Below, in pieces: positions 12,264-20,649 of a stretch of DNA of 28,797 nt (position 1 is the stretch's first letter; every line of letters begins with the position of its first letter). The translations under genes were made by a program, and so were the position numbers. The stretch covers positions 1 to 28,797 of the IMG/VR virus record IMGVR_UViG_3300025652_000368; one strand, given 5' to 3'. Under the pieces are notes generated by a model. It worked only from the letters and a program-made list of their open reading frames with translations, made no database searches and was not told the origin of the DNA. This DNA is from a virus.

Positions 12264-14439
12264 GTATATCTTCCTCTTGATTTAATTGACCCCCAACAAC
12301 ACCAAGCCATTTACGAGGGCCACTTCTGTTTCTTTTAAACTGGTCAATACGCCCATCGTTTTGCAACGTAGTCACAGCCTTTTTAACTGTGCTTTCTCCT
12401 ACATTTCTAAGGTTGCCTGCGTTTATGTCATCATTTGGCGCTGTTCTGATAGCATCAAAAATACCATCATGCATACCGCCCTTAGTAACGGGAATACCGC
12501 GATCCTCTCGCATTCTAATAAAATTAAAGACATATTCTATTCTTTCCCGAACGGCTTGAGACATAGCAAAATTTCGTATGTCTATACTCTTATCTTCTAA
12601 CAGACCAGTATCTGGATTACGGATAAAGTGTCTTATTTCCCGATTTGCAGGGCCGTTTGCTTTTACCACCGCACCGTCAAAAACAGCATTTCTTGTGTAT
12701 GGCACTTGTAAATCTTTACAACGTGACTTAGCCGTAGGCTCATCCACTTGCCATACAGAGAACGCACATCTTACACCGTCCACAATCGCAGAAGTACCTC
12801 TGATTTTATTACGAGCTTTCTCTGGCGAGTCGATAAAGTCATTGTCGCTTACCTTCGCCATATGGTGGTTTACGATCACCGTTGCTCCTGTTTCCGTTGC
12901 GATCTGAGCCAACAAACCCATAAATGCTGCGCCTGCCGCAGGATCAGCGTTTACATCTGCGTGAACAAATGATGCCATTGGATCAATAATAACCAATGCG
13001 AGGTCTTCAATCTCCAACATTTCTTCGTAAATCTTTTCAAATTCTGGTGATGTTGCGTATGTATTGTCCACTTTCATCATAATTGGAAACACACCGCCTT
13101 CGTTCGGCAGCGGCACAATGATACAATCATGGTCATAACCCGAACGTTTGTTCAGGGGATCTAGCCTGCTGATCCGTCTGTGGATCTCATCTTTGTCATC
13201 TTCTGCTGATAAAATTATTGATGTGCCATGATTAGCAACCAAACCACCGAAAGAGCTTTGCATACCATCGCCCGATGCTACCTTCATCGCTAGATCAAGC
13301 GTCATCATACCTTTACCGCTATCCCCTGCGGCGGCAAACACCACTGGCACCCCAAGCGGTATTGTATCTCCGATTAAGAACTTCTGCTCTGGAGCCGACC
13401 CAACAAACTGCTGAGTAATAAGCAAGTTCTGGTTTTTAAGAGATAATACCTTTTTGACCTTATGCGTAGGTGCATTGAGAAAGTTTGAAATATCAAACCC
13501 CTCTTCAATCGCATCTGCGGCATCCCACTTTTTAGGCTTACCCTTTGGCGGCACGAGCATGGTGATTGATTTTGCACCTGCATTCTGAGCCAGTTCTTGA
13601 ACTATCCTAGCTAGTTTTTTACCTGCATCGTCATTATCAGGCCATATGATTAGCTCTCTGCCTTGCAATGGAGAGAAATCAAACTTGTCTTTTGTATTAC
13701 GGGATAACATCCCTGCACCACCGATAGTACAGGTAGCTGTATATCCTTGTTTTGTTAGCTCATCTGCGCACTTCTCACCTTCCACCCATATTACGCGATC
13801 TGATTGCGCAATGTCAGGGAGGTTATAAAGCGGTCTGGTTTCAGGTAAACGTGGAAACTGGCGGAACTCTTTCTTCGTATTCCCGTCCGTATCCCGAACA
13901 ATTTCACCCGTTGGATCTCTTTCGATATATCTTCGTACCGTTACAAGGACTTCTCCATCAGTTGATAGGTAGAAATACTCGCCATCGTGTGGCGTGTTAG
14001 TATCAATGACCCGCTTTTGTCTAACTTGTTCGGGTTGTTCTTCCTGGGGCTGCTGTAACTTGTTCGGGTTAATTGGGTTAATCGGCGCTTCTGCCTGGGG
14101 ACGATCTAAGAACGTAGAGAAATGTTCGGCTACATCTGTGATTTTCCACCTGTAAGCCTCCATTAGAATCTTGGATATGCCCCCGATCCCATCACCACTA
14201 TTGAAATCCATGCCGCGCATAAAGTTTGGGCTTGATGGATCAATGTTTATTTTAAGAGATTGCCCTGCCTCACCTGACAATGAGCCAAGATAAAACTCAT
14301 TCCGAACAACTCTTCCGTTTGGGTAAGCATTCTTTAGTGCTTCGATCTGTACATATGACGGAACTTTTTCCGTAATCTCAGCGACTATATCTTTTTGATT
14401 GCTACCATATATTGTATTGCCAACTACTCTTAATGACAT
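12256..14439 (-). CDS. Primase-helicase: TOPRIM plus RepA/RecA-like ATPase
   Basis: A 727-residue replication protein. An N-terminal region (1-120) resembles primase leaders. A Gln/Pro linker follows (~125-145). The TOPRIM domain shows VIWVEGEKCADEL (~215-228) and IIWPDNDDAGKK (~263-274), the Glu and Asp-x-Asp metal ligands. A RepA-like AAA_25 ATPase has Walker A AAAGDSGKGMMTLDL (~370) and Walker B LALVIIDPM (~485), then a VNHHMAK sensor. The C-terminal ~90 residues look like a winged helix. It should unwind the fork and prime synthesis. Walker A ends GKG rather than GKS/T, a variant worth noting. No N-terminal zinc ribbon is seen. It follows the Cas4-like nuclease gene by 61 bases. Confidence 0.85.
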   Translation of the reverse strand: MSLRVVGNTIYGSNQKDIVAEITEKVPSYVQIEALKNAYPNGRVVRNEFYLGSLSGEAGQSLKINIDPSSPNFMRGMDFNSGDGIGGISKILMEAYRWKITDVAEHFSTFLDRPQAEAPINPINPNKLQQPQEEQPEQVRQKRVIDTNTPHDGEYFYLSTDGEVLVTVRRYIERDPTGEIVRDTDGNTKKEFRQFPRLPETRPLYNLPDIAQSDRVIWVEGEKCADELTKQGYTATCTIGGAGMLSRNTKDKFDFSPLQGRELIIWPDNDDAGKKLARIVQELAQNAGAKSITMLVPPKGKPKKWDAADAIEEGFDISNFLNAPTHKVKKVLSLKNQNLLITQQFVGSAPEQKFLIGDTIPLGVPVVFAAAGDSGKGMMTLDLAMKVASGDGMQSSFGGLVANHGTSIILSAEDDKDEIHRRISRLDPLNKRSGYDHDCIIVPLPNEGGVFPIMMKVDNTYATSPEFEKIYEEMLEIEDLALVIIDPMASFVHADVNADPAAGAAFMGLLAQIATETGATVIVNHHMAKVSDNDFIDSPEKARNKIRGTSAIVDGVRCAFSVWQVDEPTAKSRCKDLQVPYTRNAVFDGAVVKANGPANREIRHFIRNPDTGLLEDKSIDIRNFAMSQAVRERIEYVFNFIRMREDRGIPVTKGGMHDGIFDAIRTAPNDDINAGNLRNVGESTVKKAVTTLQNDGRIDQFKRNRSGPRKWLGVVGGQLNQEEDILD

Positions 14440-14500
14440 TATATTGTCCTCATACTCATATTTACCACTTCAGGGGTTAGCATTTACACGGTGCTGACCC

Positions 14501-15286
14501 CTAATTATATTCATCTTTCCAACAAGTCTCCCTAAACTCACAAAACTTGCAAAGATAAAAATCTTTGCTCTGAGCTATGCGAGGTAGAATGTCACCTGCT
14601 TTTGATGCAGTCAAGATATTTACTGCCTTATCACTTGCTGCCTGTGCCAACTCCTTATCAAAAGGAACTAATTCGTAGTATATTTCAGACGTATTTTTAT
14701 TCACGACTGTAAACAATGCAGGGCATTCTGTTAGATCCATGTAAGCCTGATACAGAGCGATCTGCGTTGCATATGTTGGGTTGGCTTTTGCTACACCCAT
14801 ACGTTGGAATGATTTCCATTTGCTGTCTTTCGCTGACTTGTTTTCCCACAAAGATGGGTAGCCCATATCAACAGGACCATCACAGATAACCCCATCTATA
14901 TGTCCTTTGATTTCGTCATCAGCAATTGAAAACCCGAACTGCTCTCCCATCTTGTCTTCTGTCCTAAGATCAAAGCCTGCATCCTTTATCCACTTGGCTG
15001 CGTAATCTTCGATCCCGTGACCAAACTCAAAGATGCGTAATGTCTGTGCGCTAAAGCCAGAGTTCTCATCTTGAGGGTAATTTAGGTAACGATACTGAAT
15101 TTTACGGCTGCACTCATCGCCAATACTTGACGCTCCCAGGTACTTCCGCCGCTTTTTCTTCTCATTAAGCCGAACAATTCCTCGGTCTACAGCCTTTGCT
15201 ATAGACTCTATTACAGGATCAGAACGGGATACTTGTAGGGGGCCAAGTGCCCGTTGACTTAAAGTAATTTTCTTCGAGCTTCCCAA
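14501..15286 (-). CDS. Cas4/RecB-like PD-(D/E)XK exonuclease with Fe-S-type cysteines
   Basis: About 261 residues. GASSIGDECSRKIQYRYL holds the first Cys. GHIDGVICDG and SLWENKSA give the nuclease Asp and Glu-x-Lys. QIALYQAYM is the conserved Gln-Tyr helix. FYLCKFCEFRETCW supplies three more Cys, completing the four-Cys Fe-S pattern of Cas4/AddB-like enzymes. In phages such nucleases resect DNA for recombination or degrade host DNA. No ATG is available: TTG 15286 has GGAG seven bases upstream; TTG 15292 is the alternative. It overlaps the upstream gene by 68 bases. Confidence 0.8.
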   Translation of the reverse strand: MGSSKKITLSQRALGPLQVSRSDPVIESIAKAVDRGIVRLNEKKKRRKYLGASSIGDECSRKIQYRYLNYPQDENSGFSAQTLRIFEFGHGIEDYAAKWIKDAGFDLRTEDKMGEQFGFSIADDEIKGHIDGVICDGPVDMGYPSLWENKSAKDSKWKSFQRMGVAKANPTYATQIALYQAYMDLTECPALFTVVNKNTSEIYYELVPFDKELAQAASDKAVNILTASKAGDILPRIAQSKDFYLCKFCEFRETCWKDEYN

Positions 15287-15437
15287 TTTCAATCTCCGAT
15301 GATATATCTTTTGCTGCCTGTAATCCGAATATAAGTGTGTAGACTTGATCTTCTGTTAGGTCACAAAACTTGGTGTCCCATCCGAATTTTTCTAATATAA
15401 ATGCCAATTCTTCTACTGGCTTTCTTTCTTCTATCAA
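15219..15437 (-). CDS. Small hypothetical protein with TTG start, 72 aa
   Basis: IEERKPVEELAFILEKFGWD then KFCDLTEDQVYTLIFGLQAA: an acidic helical protein, not recognised. The start TTG 15437 overlaps the upstream TGA and has AAGGAG eight bases before it. Its 3' end overlaps the nuclease gene by 68 bases, which is unusually long and makes one of the two boundaries less sure. Confidence 0.6.
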   Translation of the reverse strand: MIEERKPVEELAFILEKFGWDTKFCDLTEDQVYTLIFGLQAAKDISSEIEIGKLEENYFKSTGTWPPTSIPF

Positions 15438-15745
15438 TGTATTGCTCCTTGTGGTTCTGTTAATAAATCAATTATTTCATCCATTTCATCTCTTGGAAGT
15501 TCGCTATTCGTATATTGCAGCATAAGAACTGTAAGATTGTTTATGATAACATCTGCTGACCCGAACAAAACTTCGCCTTCTTCTGATTCGCCTATCTCTT
15601 CTTTGATAACTTCATTTGCTGTATCTGTAATTTCCTCTAGATCTTTGAGGTTTTTACAAAAGCACACATATTCAGTTTCTTCTGTATATAATTCGTTATC
15701 ATCATTACGCTTGGCTAATGATAAAACGAGTTCAAACCTAGCCAT
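15434..15745 (-). CDS. Acidic hypothetical protein, 103 aa
   Basis: MARFELVLSLAKRNDDNELY then TEETEYVCFCKNLKDLEEIT. Glu/Asp-rich with hydrophobic heptads; the last 30 residues are ELPRDEMDEIIDLLTEPQ. No domain recognised. AGAGG precedes the ATG, which overlaps the gene upstream. Its acidity might suggest a DNA mimic, but this is speculation. Confidence 0.6.
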   Translation of the reverse strand: MARFELVLSLAKRNDDNELYTEETEYVCFCKNLKDLEEITDTANEVIKEEIGESEEGEVLFGSADVIINNLTVLMLQYTNSELPRDEMDEIIDLLTEPQGAIH

Positions 15746-15890
15746 CCTCTTGCCCCTCTTTATCGTTATGTCTTAACCATAACGCCAAATCAGACAAAAT
15801 GTATTTAAAATCAGATGTTGGTAGAACTGCAATAAGTTTGCCATTGTCCCAAACTCTTAAACCATCATCATAAACTGCCCAACGTATCAT
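15738..15890 (-). CDS. Small hypothetical protein, 50 aa
   Basis: MIRWAVYDDGLRVWDNGKLI... ends NDKEGQEDG. It starts in the stop of the helicase gene (ATGA) and ends inside the next gene, a clear place in the chain of coupled genes. It looks like a small beta-hairpin protein. Function unknown. Confidence 0.6.
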   Translation of the reverse strand: MIRWAVYDDGLRVWDNGKLIAVLPTSDFKYILSDLALWLRHNDKEGQEDG

Positions 15891-17551
15891 AGGTATTTCT
15901 CCACTGCTTGTTCAATTACTGTTTTATTCCACATAAAATTAAGCATGCATGCGGCTCTGTATTTAGTCCATGAGAAGTCCATTAAACCAACTTCAATACC
16001 TTGCTTGCGTAAATGCTCAATTTGTTTCTCTGTGGCTCTCTGATCTAGCCATCTCTTTGTTTTCTTGGCGGCACTGCCATCTTCTATCTCACGCAAGAAA
16101 TCATCTGCGGCTGCTGTAGCCTGTGCGCTACCGCCTACGGCAAGGACTTTAAGCTGCACTCTCCCACTTTTTGTCCTACCAAAAGAGATAGATAACCCCG
16201 ATGTGTTTGCAACCCCGACAAAGCCCTCAAATCCCATCGCCATACGCAAGCTGCCATCACCAAACAAATCAATCCAACGGAACGGTGACATTTGCATCAA
16301 ATCGTATTCTGTCATCGTAAATGCGGATAGCTCTTCTTTCTCCTCTTTTTCGGACTCAAAGAGATGTCCACATATTGGACACTCCTGAGAACCCATAGGA
16401 ATAAAAGACTCGCACTCTGGACATTCTTTTAAGGGTGCCTCTCCTTTTTCACGATCATCAAGATTAACTGAGTCTTCAAGCGATCCGTGCGTAAGAACAC
16501 TCGTACCAAAATCAAGAACCAAACAATCTGTTTTGACAATGCCAGGGAACTCTTCTGGATCAATCGTGCGTAAACCACGACCAATCATTTGAACCATCGT
16601 ACCCTTTTGTGAACATGGCCTCATAAGAACGATACAAGACACGGCAGGAGCGTCAAACCCCTCAGTTAATACTGACACGTTCACAACCACTTTAAGATCA
16701 CCGTAGGCAAGCTCATGTAGTGTTTCGGCTCTTTCATCCTTTGGTGTCTCGCCAGTTACAAGCTTGGCATCAACCTCATGCTCTATAAAAGATTCTAATA
16801 AATCTTCTGCATGTTTAACTGTGCTACAAAACACAACTGTCTTACGTCCATCTGCACGATCTATCCACTCTGTTACAACTTTTTCATTGATGACTTTGTG
16901 GTTCATAATGGCTTCGACTTGCTCCATGTCAAAGTCGTTACCTCTACGAGATACGTTATTAAGCTGTTCGCCTACACCACAATCAATGACGTATGATTTA
17001 GGTGAAACCAAAAATCCTTCACGAATTAATGTTGTGATTTCAATCTGATGTGAGCAATTATTGAAAACGCTGCGTAGCCCTTTGCCATCGCCACGATTCG
17101 GTGTTGCAGTAAAGCCAACAATCTCTGCGTTTGGATTGTCATCTTTTACCGCGTTAATAACTTTTAAGTATGTATCGGCTGCTGCATGGTGGCTTTCATC
17201 CACAACAACCATATCAAATTTTGGGCGATCTCTTAGGTTTCTCTCGCGTGAGATTGTCTGCACCATTGAGAAGATTGTATTACCATCCCAATTCTTAATC
17301 GTGCCGTTCACAATGCTTGTTGTAATGTATGGGTTGATGCGTTCAAACTTGGACTTGTTTTGATCTACAAGTTCATCGCGGTGTTGCATCACCAAAATCT
17401 TTTTACCGTCTTTGTAGCGTTCACCTACGAGCGCGGAGAGCATAATCGTCTTACCTGCTCCAGTAGGTGCTACAACAATTGTATTACCGTGTTTATCTAA
17501 TGCCTTACACGCATCACTAACAGCGGCCTCTTGATAGGGGCGCAGTAACAT
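15887..17551 (-). CDS. Superfamily II DEAD/DEAH-box helicase with zinc ribbon
   Basis: A 554-residue helicase of the SSL2/type III restriction subunit type. Visible motifs: LRPYQEAAV (Q-like, 3-11), VAPTGAGKT (I, ~27-35), VVVDESHH (II, ~115-122), GFTATPNR (III, ~146-153), VVFCSTVKHAEDLL (IV), VVNVSVLTEGFDAPAV (V, ~288-303), QMIGRGLRT (VI, ~322-330). After ~370 a CPECESFIPMGSQECPICGH knuckle binds zinc. The C-terminal ~150 residues resemble those of other phage helicases of this type. It probably acts in replication restart or recombination with the nuclease, SSB-like protein and ATPase next to it. Confidence 0.9.
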   Translation of the reverse strand: MLLRPYQEAAVSDACKALDKHGNTIVVAPTGAGKTIMLSALVGERYKDGKKILVMQHRDELVDQNKSKFERINPYITTSIVNGTIKNWDGNTIFSMVQTISRERNLRDRPKFDMVVVDESHHAAADTYLKVINAVKDDNPNAEIVGFTATPNRGDGKGLRSVFNNCSHQIEITTLIREGFLVSPKSYVIDCGVGEQLNNVSRRGNDFDMEQVEAIMNHKVINEKVVTEWIDRADGRKTVVFCSTVKHAEDLLESFIEHEVDAKLVTGETPKDERAETLHELAYGDLKVVVNVSVLTEGFDAPAVSCIVLMRPCSQKGTMVQMIGRGLRTIDPEEFPGIVKTDCLVLDFGTSVLTHGSLEDSVNLDDREKGEAPLKECPECESFIPMGSQECPICGHLFESEKEEKEELSAFTMTEYDLMQMSPFRWIDLFGDGSLRMAMGFEGFVGVANTSGLSISFGRTKSGRVQLKVLAVGGSAQATAAADDFLREIEDGSAAKKTKRWLDQRATEKQIEHLRKQGIEVGLMDFSWTKYRAACMLNFMWNKTVIEQAVEKYL

Positions 17552-17646
17552 GTTGGGGACTCCATTTGTCTAGAAAAGAGGGGGAGTATTTGGCCCACCG
17601 CTCCCCTTCGGTGGTCTAGCAGGTGAAGTAAACCTGTGCCGCTAGA
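17552..17646. other. 95-base gap with small hairpin
   Basis: CCACCG (17598-17603) pairs with CGGTGG across a CTCCCCTT loop between the SSB-like and helicase genes. No T-run follows in either direction. It may be a processing or attenuating hairpin. No gene here. Confidence 0.4.
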
Positions 17647-18270
17647 TTAGCGATTAGCCCAACTTGGTACTGCACCACTAGCTACGGTCTGTGCCTGTTG
17701 CTGTGGTTGCGCCATCTCCTGACTTGAAGCAGGTGTCTGAGACATTGGCGCTTGACCAGAAGGGATAAAATCCTTTTGGTTAGGTGTCATGGCTGCGGTT
17801 AACTTATTCTTATCCGCATATCCATTTGTGCCTTTATCAATTCCAACTTTAGCGCAAATCTCCATGCCATTCAAGTCATTTACTCCTGAGATTTGTCTAC
17901 GATCCTGTGCTTCGGCTGAAGTATCGGTTGGAATAATATTAAATGCACTTTCAATAATCATCCTAAGAGTGGACAAACCAATCTCTTTAGTTACTGGAAT
18001 GCCGTTTGGACTCATCTTATCGCCATCAACAAAGATTTTGTCCCAGAACTTACGTTTGTCATGCTCACCGCCAATGACGGTAAACTCTAACTCCATCCAT
18101 TTTGCTTTAGATGTTTGAGATTTCTTAAACCACTGACCTGTTCCAAACTCTGGAATTTCCATGTCACCAAGTTTAACATTTACAACTGCACGACATACTG
18201 TACCCGCAGGAATTAATGTTCGCTCCATTTGTGGAGCGTCTGATACGTTTGCATTATTTAGATTAAGCAT
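17647..18270 (-). CDS. DUF669-type single-stranded-DNA-binding-like protein
   Basis: A 207-residue protein with a beta-rich core: RTLIPAGTVCRAVVNVKLGD, WMELEFTVIGGEHDKRKFWD, KIFVDGDK. LSTLRMIIESAFNI is the helix that usually follows in DUF669 proteins. The C-terminal 50 residues are Gln/Pro/Ser-rich. DUF669 proteins often stand with recombinases in phages and are thought to bind ssDNA. The tail does not end in the acidic tip typical of bacterial SSB. It overlaps the ATPase gene by eight bases. Confidence 0.75.
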   Translation of the reverse strand: MLNLNNANVSDAPQMERTLIPAGTVCRAVVNVKLGDMEIPEFGTGQWFKKSQTSKAKWMELEFTVIGGEHDKRKFWDKIFVDGDKMSPNGIPVTKEIGLSTLRMIIESAFNIIPTDTSAEAQDRRQISGVNDLNGMEICAKVGIDKGTNGYADKNKLTAAMTPNQKDFIPSGQAPMSQTPASSQEMAQPQQQAQTVASGAVPSWANR

Positions 18271-19135
18271 TTTCTAATTCTCCTTCGCTAGAATGCTGAG
18301 TGTTTGGATCTACAAAATTAAGTGGCCTTTCCGCCTGTGGTGCTCCAACACTCATTTTATTTAATAGTTTACCAAGATGTGGCTCTTCAAGTGTATCAAG
18401 CCTACCAGAGCGATCCTTTGCAGGATAGCCCCATTCATTTAAGGCACCGCAGATGAAGGCACGATATGGGCCGTTGTCTCCCGCCATAACAGCCATCGTG
18501 ATAACTTCATCTACGATCCCTGGTAATTCTCTGCCAGTTTTAGACCCTTCGATTTGCAACGCATATTGCTTGCGTCCATAATCATCGGTAACTTCATCTA
18601 AAATCCCAACAAAGATTACATTCTTTGAGCGAATGTGTTGTAGCTGTGTAAGCCACCCCATCATTTCGCGCCCATGCAAACCATAAGCTGCACGAGTATC
18701 AAGCTTACCTGTTCTATCAGACCTTGAATCTGGTTGCTGCGTACACCATTGAAAACACAATCGCCCTGCAACCGTAATCGAATCAATGAACAGAGTTTCA
18801 TACTTATTGATTGTCTGTTCTGGATCACCAAAATGCTGACACACATACTCATAATGTGCCCCACTATATGGTTGATCGTCTGCCAAGGAAGGGTTTGGCC
18901 CCCCTAAATAACAAGCAAAGTCACGACAATCTATCCATGTTTGAGGACGAATAACATCAATCTCATATCCTTCGATTGCTGCATCCCCTGCTTCCAAATC
19001 CATAAATAGTGTCGAGTGTGGCTCTAATGTTCTAGCCAATGTTGTTTTGCCTACACCGCTTGCACCGCAGACCACAACCTTGTGACCACGCTTTTCCGCA
19101 AGACGCTGTTCAGCAGAAATAATTTGTAAACTCAT
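18263..19135 (-). CDS. AAA_24 P-loop ATPase, Sak4-like recombinase candidate
   Basis: A 290-residue protein with Walker A VVVCGASGVGKTTLARTL (20-37) and Walker B YETLFIDSIT (~112-121). STLFMDLEAGD and a Q-rich strand NVIFVGIL follow the RecA-like fold. Such AAA_24 proteins, including Sak4, work with an SSB-like partner in phage single-strand annealing; the adjacent DUF669 gene supports that. A general RecA-like NTPase is the cautious reading. It starts one base after the coiled-coil gene ends. Confidence 0.75.
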   Translation of the reverse strand: MSLQIISAEQRLAEKRGHKVVVCGASGVGKTTLARTLEPHSTLFMDLEAGDAAIEGYEIDVIRPQTWIDCRDFACYLGGPNPSLADDQPYSGAHYEYVCQHFGDPEQTINKYETLFIDSITVAGRLCFQWCTQQPDSRSDRTGKLDTRAAYGLHGREMMGWLTQLQHIRSKNVIFVGILDEVTDDYGRKQYALQIEGSKTGRELPGIVDEVITMAVMAGDNGPYRAFICGALNEWGYPAKDRSGRLDTLEEPHLGKLLNKMSVGAPQAERPLNFVDPNTQHSSEGELENA

Positions 19136-19136
19136 A

Positions 19137-19535
19137 TTAATTATCCACTTCTACTGTAAATCCACCAACTTCAACGCTACGGCAAGGTTCAAGTAACGAT
19201 TTGATAGCGGGTGGCGCTGCTGTATACTTACGCTCATCAACTGTAATCGTAAGCTTCCCATAGTGCTGTGCGTCTTCTGGAGCCATTGCCTCCAATACAC
19301 AGCCTAATTCATTCTGATCCCACACGACCTTTTTAGTAACCTTAGCTTTAAGCTTTTGATTACCTGCAATCATGTGTGTGGTGCCAAAATCTTTACCATC
19401 TGCTCGTAACGCATCACGAGCCTGGGTATAAAAAGTGTCTTTGATTTGCTCTTCAAGATCCTTGAGTTCACTCCTGAGCATATCAATATGCTCTTTGAGT
19501 TCATCTCTTTCACTGAGCAGTTTTGTACTGTCCAT
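19137..19535 (-). CDS. Coiled-coil protein at head of replication block
   Basis: A 132-residue protein. Residues 1-40 (LLSERDELKEHIDMLRSELK) form a heptad coiled coil. The second half (KLKAKVTKKVVWDQNELG) leads to a compact domain ending EVGGFTVEVDN. The outline resembles phage proteins found beside recombination ATPases, but I cannot name the family. It is the first gene after the minus promoter at 19566-19594. Confidence 0.65.
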   Translation of the reverse strand: MDSTKLLSERDELKEHIDMLRSELKDLEEQIKDTFYTQARDALRADGKDFGTTHMIAGNQKLKAKVTKKVVWDQNELGCVLEAMAPEDAQHYGKLTITVDERKYTAAPPAIKSLLEPCRSVEVGGFTVEVDN

Positions 19536-19565
19536 AATAATACTTTCTTTAGTTCTAGAAATTTC

Positions 19566-19594
19566 AACTTAGAAAAGTATGGGATCTATGTCAA
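19566..19594 (-). promoter_or_regulatory. Leftward replication-block promoter
   Basis: On the minus strand TTGACA (19594-19589), 17 bases, TAAGTT (19571-19566). TGGGAT on the opposite strand (19580-19585) lies in the spacer. The start of the replication block is 31 bases downstream. It is back to back with the rightward promoter at 19630. Confidence 0.75.
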
Positions 19595-19629
19595 CAACTT
19601 TTTTACATAAATTTTTTTATTTTAGGGGA

Positions 19630-19658
19630 TTGACATTTGGTAAAGTTTGGGATATTAT
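19630..19658 (+). promoter_or_regulatory. Rightward promoter with TGGGA element
   Basis: TTGACA (19630-19635), 17 bases, TATTAT (19653-19658), with TTTGGGA abutting the -10. It drives the 19711 gene. Confidence 0.85.
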
Positions 19659-19710
19659 GGGGTTATCAGTCGAAGTGATTGATTTTATTAATAATTAACG
19701 GAGGCTCATT

Positions 19711-20031
19711 ATGAGTAAATTAAAAGCACCTTACATTTTGAACGCGGAAACTCACGGTCAAGAAGTTATTGACCAACAGCTTGGAAGTCTTATTGGAAAG
19801 ACGGTTTGTATTTCTTACACGACAACTAAAGTTGGCAACACTGAAATTGAGTTAGGAGCAAGAGATAATTTTGATCCACAAATTTCTGTTCAAGCAAAAC
19901 TTGAAGGAAGTAGGGAAACAGGAAAGTATCGTGTTTTAGTAAATGATAATACCTACTCTTACTTTTACAATGATTCGGTTTGGTCTATGGGGCAAGACGT
20001 AGGCAAAAGAGCAGTGATTTATTTTCAATAA
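19711..20031 (+). CDS. Hypothetical protein, single-gene unit
   Basis: The 106-residue product (MSKLKAPYILNAETHGQEVI...) is beta-rich, with GKTVCISYTTTKVGNTEIEL and YSYFYNDSVWSMGQDVGKRA. ACGGAGG precedes the ATG. It has its own promoter and terminator inside an otherwise leftward region, a typical moron-like arrangement. I do not recognise the fold. Confidence 0.75.
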   Translation: MSKLKAPYILNAETHGQEVIDQQLGSLIGKTVCISYTTTKVGNTEIELGARDNFDPQISVQAKLEGSRETGKYRVLVNDNTYSYFYNDSVWSMGQDVGKRAVIYFQ

Positions 20032-20032
20032 T

Positions 20033-20062
20033 AAAAAGGGGGCTTCGGCCCCCCTTACTTTT
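20033..20062. terminator. Bidirectional terminator with UUCG loop
   Basis: GGGGGC (20038-20043) and GCCCCC (20048-20053) close a TTCG tetraloop. The T-run at 20058-20062 serves plus; the A-run at 20033-20037 gives T on minus. It ends both the 19711 gene and the DUF1064 gene. Confidence 0.9.
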
Positions 20063-20423
20063 TAGATAGATAGATATCAATATTATGAACAGCTTTCATA
20101 AGCTTCTTTTTTAATTTGAACTCTGGGGTTTCCATACCTTTTGCATCTTCGATAATATGTTCCCACTCACCGCTTGCATGTTCTTTATCATATTCAAAAT
20201 CTGCTATGTATGCACAAATCTTTTGTCCGTTCACAGTAATAAGAAACTTGGGTTGCAGAGTAAGATTTTTAATTCGCTCTGCTTTTTCTAAAGATTTTAA
20301 ATAAAGATACCGTTGTGATTCCCATTTAGAATCAAACTTAATCCCATTAACCACAGTTTTCTTGTTGCCGTACTTGGGTCTTGACCTTTTTAGTTTGGGA
20401 TTATATGTTGGTTTCGAGAACAT
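20055..20423 (-). CDS. DUF1064 PD-(D/E)XK-type nuclease
   Basis: From ATG 20423 the ~122-residue product shows SRPKYGNKKTVVNGIKFDSK then WESQRYLYLKSL, LQPKFLITV, YIADFEYD, and IEDAKGMETPEFKLKKKLMK. This pattern (FDSKxE, YxADFxY, xxDxKG, TxxFxxKxKL) is the DUF1064 family of small phage nucleases, likely resolvase- or endonuclease-type, with Glu, Asp and Asp-x-Lys active-site residues. It may resolve recombination branches or assist packaging. A GTG at 20486 would extend it by 21 residues but overlap the divergent regulator. No good ribosome site marks either start. Convergent with the 19711 gene. Confidence 0.75.
   Translation of the reverse strand: MFSKPTYNPKLKRSRPKYGNKKTVVNGIKFDSKWESQRYLYLKSLEKAERIKNLTLQPKFLITVNGQKICAYIADFEYDKEHASGEWEHIIEDAKGMETPEFKLKKKLMKAVHNIDIYLSKK
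20381..20409 (+). promoter_or_regulatory. Promoter of RHH gene with TGGGAT element
   Basis: TTGACC (20381-20386), 17 bases, TATGTT (20404-20409), with TTTGGGATTA against the -10, as at 19646. It lies inside the start of the DUF1064 gene. Confidence 0.6.
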
Positions 20424-20439
20424 TATGGGAGTTATGCTA

Positions 20440-20649
20440 GTGCCTAAACCATCTAAATACAAGTCTATAGGTGTCAATGTAGACACTTATGAGAAGATCG
20501 TACAGATCGCAAACAAAGAAAGACGAAACATATCACAGCAATTATCTTTGCTTGTTGATGAAGAATACAGAAGTCAGGGTCTTAAAAAGATAACACCACC
20601 AATTGCTAGAGCAATGGTCGGGGGGATATCAGCGGTTATAGAAGACTAA
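20440..20649 (+). CDS. Ribbon-helix-helix-like regulator
   Basis: A ~69-residue protein. SIGVNVDTYEKIVQIANKER then NISQQLSLLVDEEY fits the Arc/CopG pattern: a short strand, then two helices. The last 20 residues are hydrophobic. GGGAG lies eight bases before GTG 20440; ATGs at 20425 and 20434 are alternatives. Its own promoter carries the TGGGAT element shared by other early promoters, so it could be the regulator that reads it, including autoregulation. This is inference. Its stop overlaps the convergent virion gene. Confidence 0.6.
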   Translation: MPKPSKYKSIGVNVDTYEKIVQIANKERRNISQQLSLLVDEEYRSQGLKKITPPIARAMVGGISAVIED

